The notes beneath the pieces are model-generated. The model saw only the letters and a program-made list of their open reading frames with translations, had not been told where the DNA came from and searched no databases. 14,240 bases of DNA from Flavobacteriales bacterium UBA5933 (GTDB lineage: Bacteria > Bacteroidota > Bacteroidia > Flavobacteriales > Weeksellaceae), in the NCBI GenBank assembly GCA_002430925.1, contig DJDD01000140.1, positions 1-14,240 on the forward strand. Reading direction: 5' to 3'. Positions 13,389 to 14,240 of this stretch are shown one piece after another; within the stretch, counting starts at the first letter, position 1, and every line of letters starts with the position of its first letter. A program made the translations under genes and the position numbers.

Positions 13389-14225
13389 ATGCCTAAAAAA
13401 AAATCGAAAAAAATTCCTTTATATAAGAAAATAAAATTTTCTACTTATATCATTGGACTTATACTATTTATTTTTTTATATTTTACTTATCGTTACAGAC
13501 ACGGAATACATTACTATTATAAAATTGTAGAAAAAACAGTTAAGGGAGAAAAACTAACTGATGATAAAGTTACAAAATATGATATTCGAAATATAGAAGT
13601 CATGGACAATTATTATCTAAAAACATTTGGAGTAGATGTATCACATTACCAAGGTAAAATAGATTGGTCAAAAATGCATACTATTTATAAATTATATCCC
13701 ATACAATTTGCATTTATTCGTTCTACAATGGGAACTTCAGCAATAGATGAAAGATTTGAAGAAAATTGGAATGGCATTAAAGAAACAGAAATTCTGAGAG
13801 GTGCTTATCATTTTTATAGACCAGATGAAAATTCTACCTTACAAGCTCAGAATTTTATACGAAAAGTTCATCTAGAAAAAGGTGATTTACCTCCTGTTGT
13901 TGATATCGAACATATCCCAAGAACTCAATCCATGGAAAAACTAATAGAAGGCGTAAAAAATTGGTGTAAAATTGTAGAGCAACATTATGATGTAAAACCT
14001 ATTATTTATACTTCTGACAAATATTACGAAGATTATTTACAAAAGCATTTTGATGGGCATCTTATTTGGATTGCTAATTATAATTTTTGGACAGAAAAAA
14101 TGAAAGGTCATTGGAATTTTTGGCAGTTCACAGAAAAAGCATCTATAGAAGGTGTAAAAAGATATAAAGTTGATGTCAATATTTACAATGGTACAGTTGA
14201 TGATTTAGAAAATCTAACGTTATAA
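13389..14225 (+). CDS. GH25 family muramidase, membrane-anchored
   Basis: This 278-residue protein is a glycoside hydrolase family 25 lysozyme (1,4-beta-N-acetylmuramidase type), expected to cut the glycan backbone of peptidoglycan. A Lys-rich N terminus (MPKKKSKKIPLYKKIK) is followed by one hydrophobic helix (about 17-34), suggesting an N-in signal anchor with the enzyme in the periplasm. The catalytic domain begins at GVDVSHYQGKIDW (81-93; Asp83 conserved), continues with FAFIRSTMG (108-115), RGAYHFYRP (137-145), the active-site DIE (172-174; Asp172, Glu174) in LPPVVDIEH, and IYTS (206-209), and ends with the WNFWQFTEKASIEG and VDVNIYNG segments. The domain is complete. It is divergent from menA and monocistronic within the window. 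A role in cell-wall turnover is more likely than attack on other bacteria, given the anchor and lack of cell-wall-binding repeats, but this is inference. Confidence 0.9.
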   Translation: MPKKKSKKIPLYKKIKFSTYIIGLILFIFLYFTYRYRHGIHYYYKIVEKTVKGEKLTDDKVTKYDIRNIEVMDNYYLKTFGVDVSHYQGKIDWSKMHTIYKLYPIQFAFIRSTMGTSAIDERFEENWNGIKETEILRGAYHFYRPDENSTLQAQNFIRKVHLEKGDLPPVVDIEHIPRTQSMEKLIEGVKNWCKIVEQHYDVKPIIYTSDKYYEDYLQKHFDGHLIWIANYNFWTEKMKGHWNFWQFTEKASIEGVKRYKVDVNIYNGTVDDLENLTL

Positions 14226-14240
14226 AACGATAAAAGTTTG

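Overview
The window looks like chromosomal DNA from a member of the Flavobacteriaceae (phylum Bacteroidota). It is strongly AT-rich. Several upstream regions carry the Bacteroidota -7 promoter box TAnnTTTG, and Shine-Dalgarno sequences are largely absent. Secreted proteins have signal peptides ending in K-A-Q or short lipoboxes. The neighbourhood rlmD / DUF6452 / DUF6048 and the pair menA / UPF0173 hydrolase are, as far as I know, typical of this group. I see no transposase, phage gene, CRISPR array, tRNA or rRNA.

Layout. 13-1017 (-) is an M28 zinc-peptidase lipoprotein, divergent from 1159-3072 (+), a large APC-family amino acid permease with two long hydrophilic loops. A 48-bp perfect palindrome at 3092-3139 separates the permease from a convergent secreted protein of unknown function (3135-3707, -). 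The only long stretch without a conventional gene is 3708-4152. It holds a promoter for the unknown gene and, on the + strand, a possible promoter, a 23-codon open frame and a strong intrinsic terminator, which together look like an unannotated small RNA or micropeptide gene. 4153-5460 (-) is a second, larger secreted M28 peptidase.

5545-8746 (-) is a sulfur operon read cysD, cysN, then a TauE/SafE permease. It encodes both subunits of ATP sulfurylase plus a membrane carrier likely to move sulfate or a related anion, and it ends at a clear terminator (5494-5525). Two 17-bp dyads of the same form, TCTAT-N7-ATAGA, lie in the cysD leader and in the cysD-cysN gap, and are candidate operators.

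8954-11613 (+) is an operon of a 23S rRNA m5U methyltransferase (RlmD/RumA type), a DUF6452 lipoprotein and a DUF6048 secreted protein. The last two overlap by 47 bp. A bidirectional terminator (11618-11650) separates it from the convergent menA / UPF0173 metallo-hydrolase operon (11673-13299, -), where menA makes demethylmenaquinone for the respiratory chain. 13389-14225 (+) is a membrane-anchored GH25 lysozyme-like muramidase, divergent from menA.

Most of the window is ordinary core genome. The parts that known genes do not explain are the putative small RNA/micropeptide at about 3953-4154 and the repeated dyad in the sulfur operon. rlmD and menA also have -7 boxes so close to their start codons that their mRNAs are probably leaderless or nearly so.
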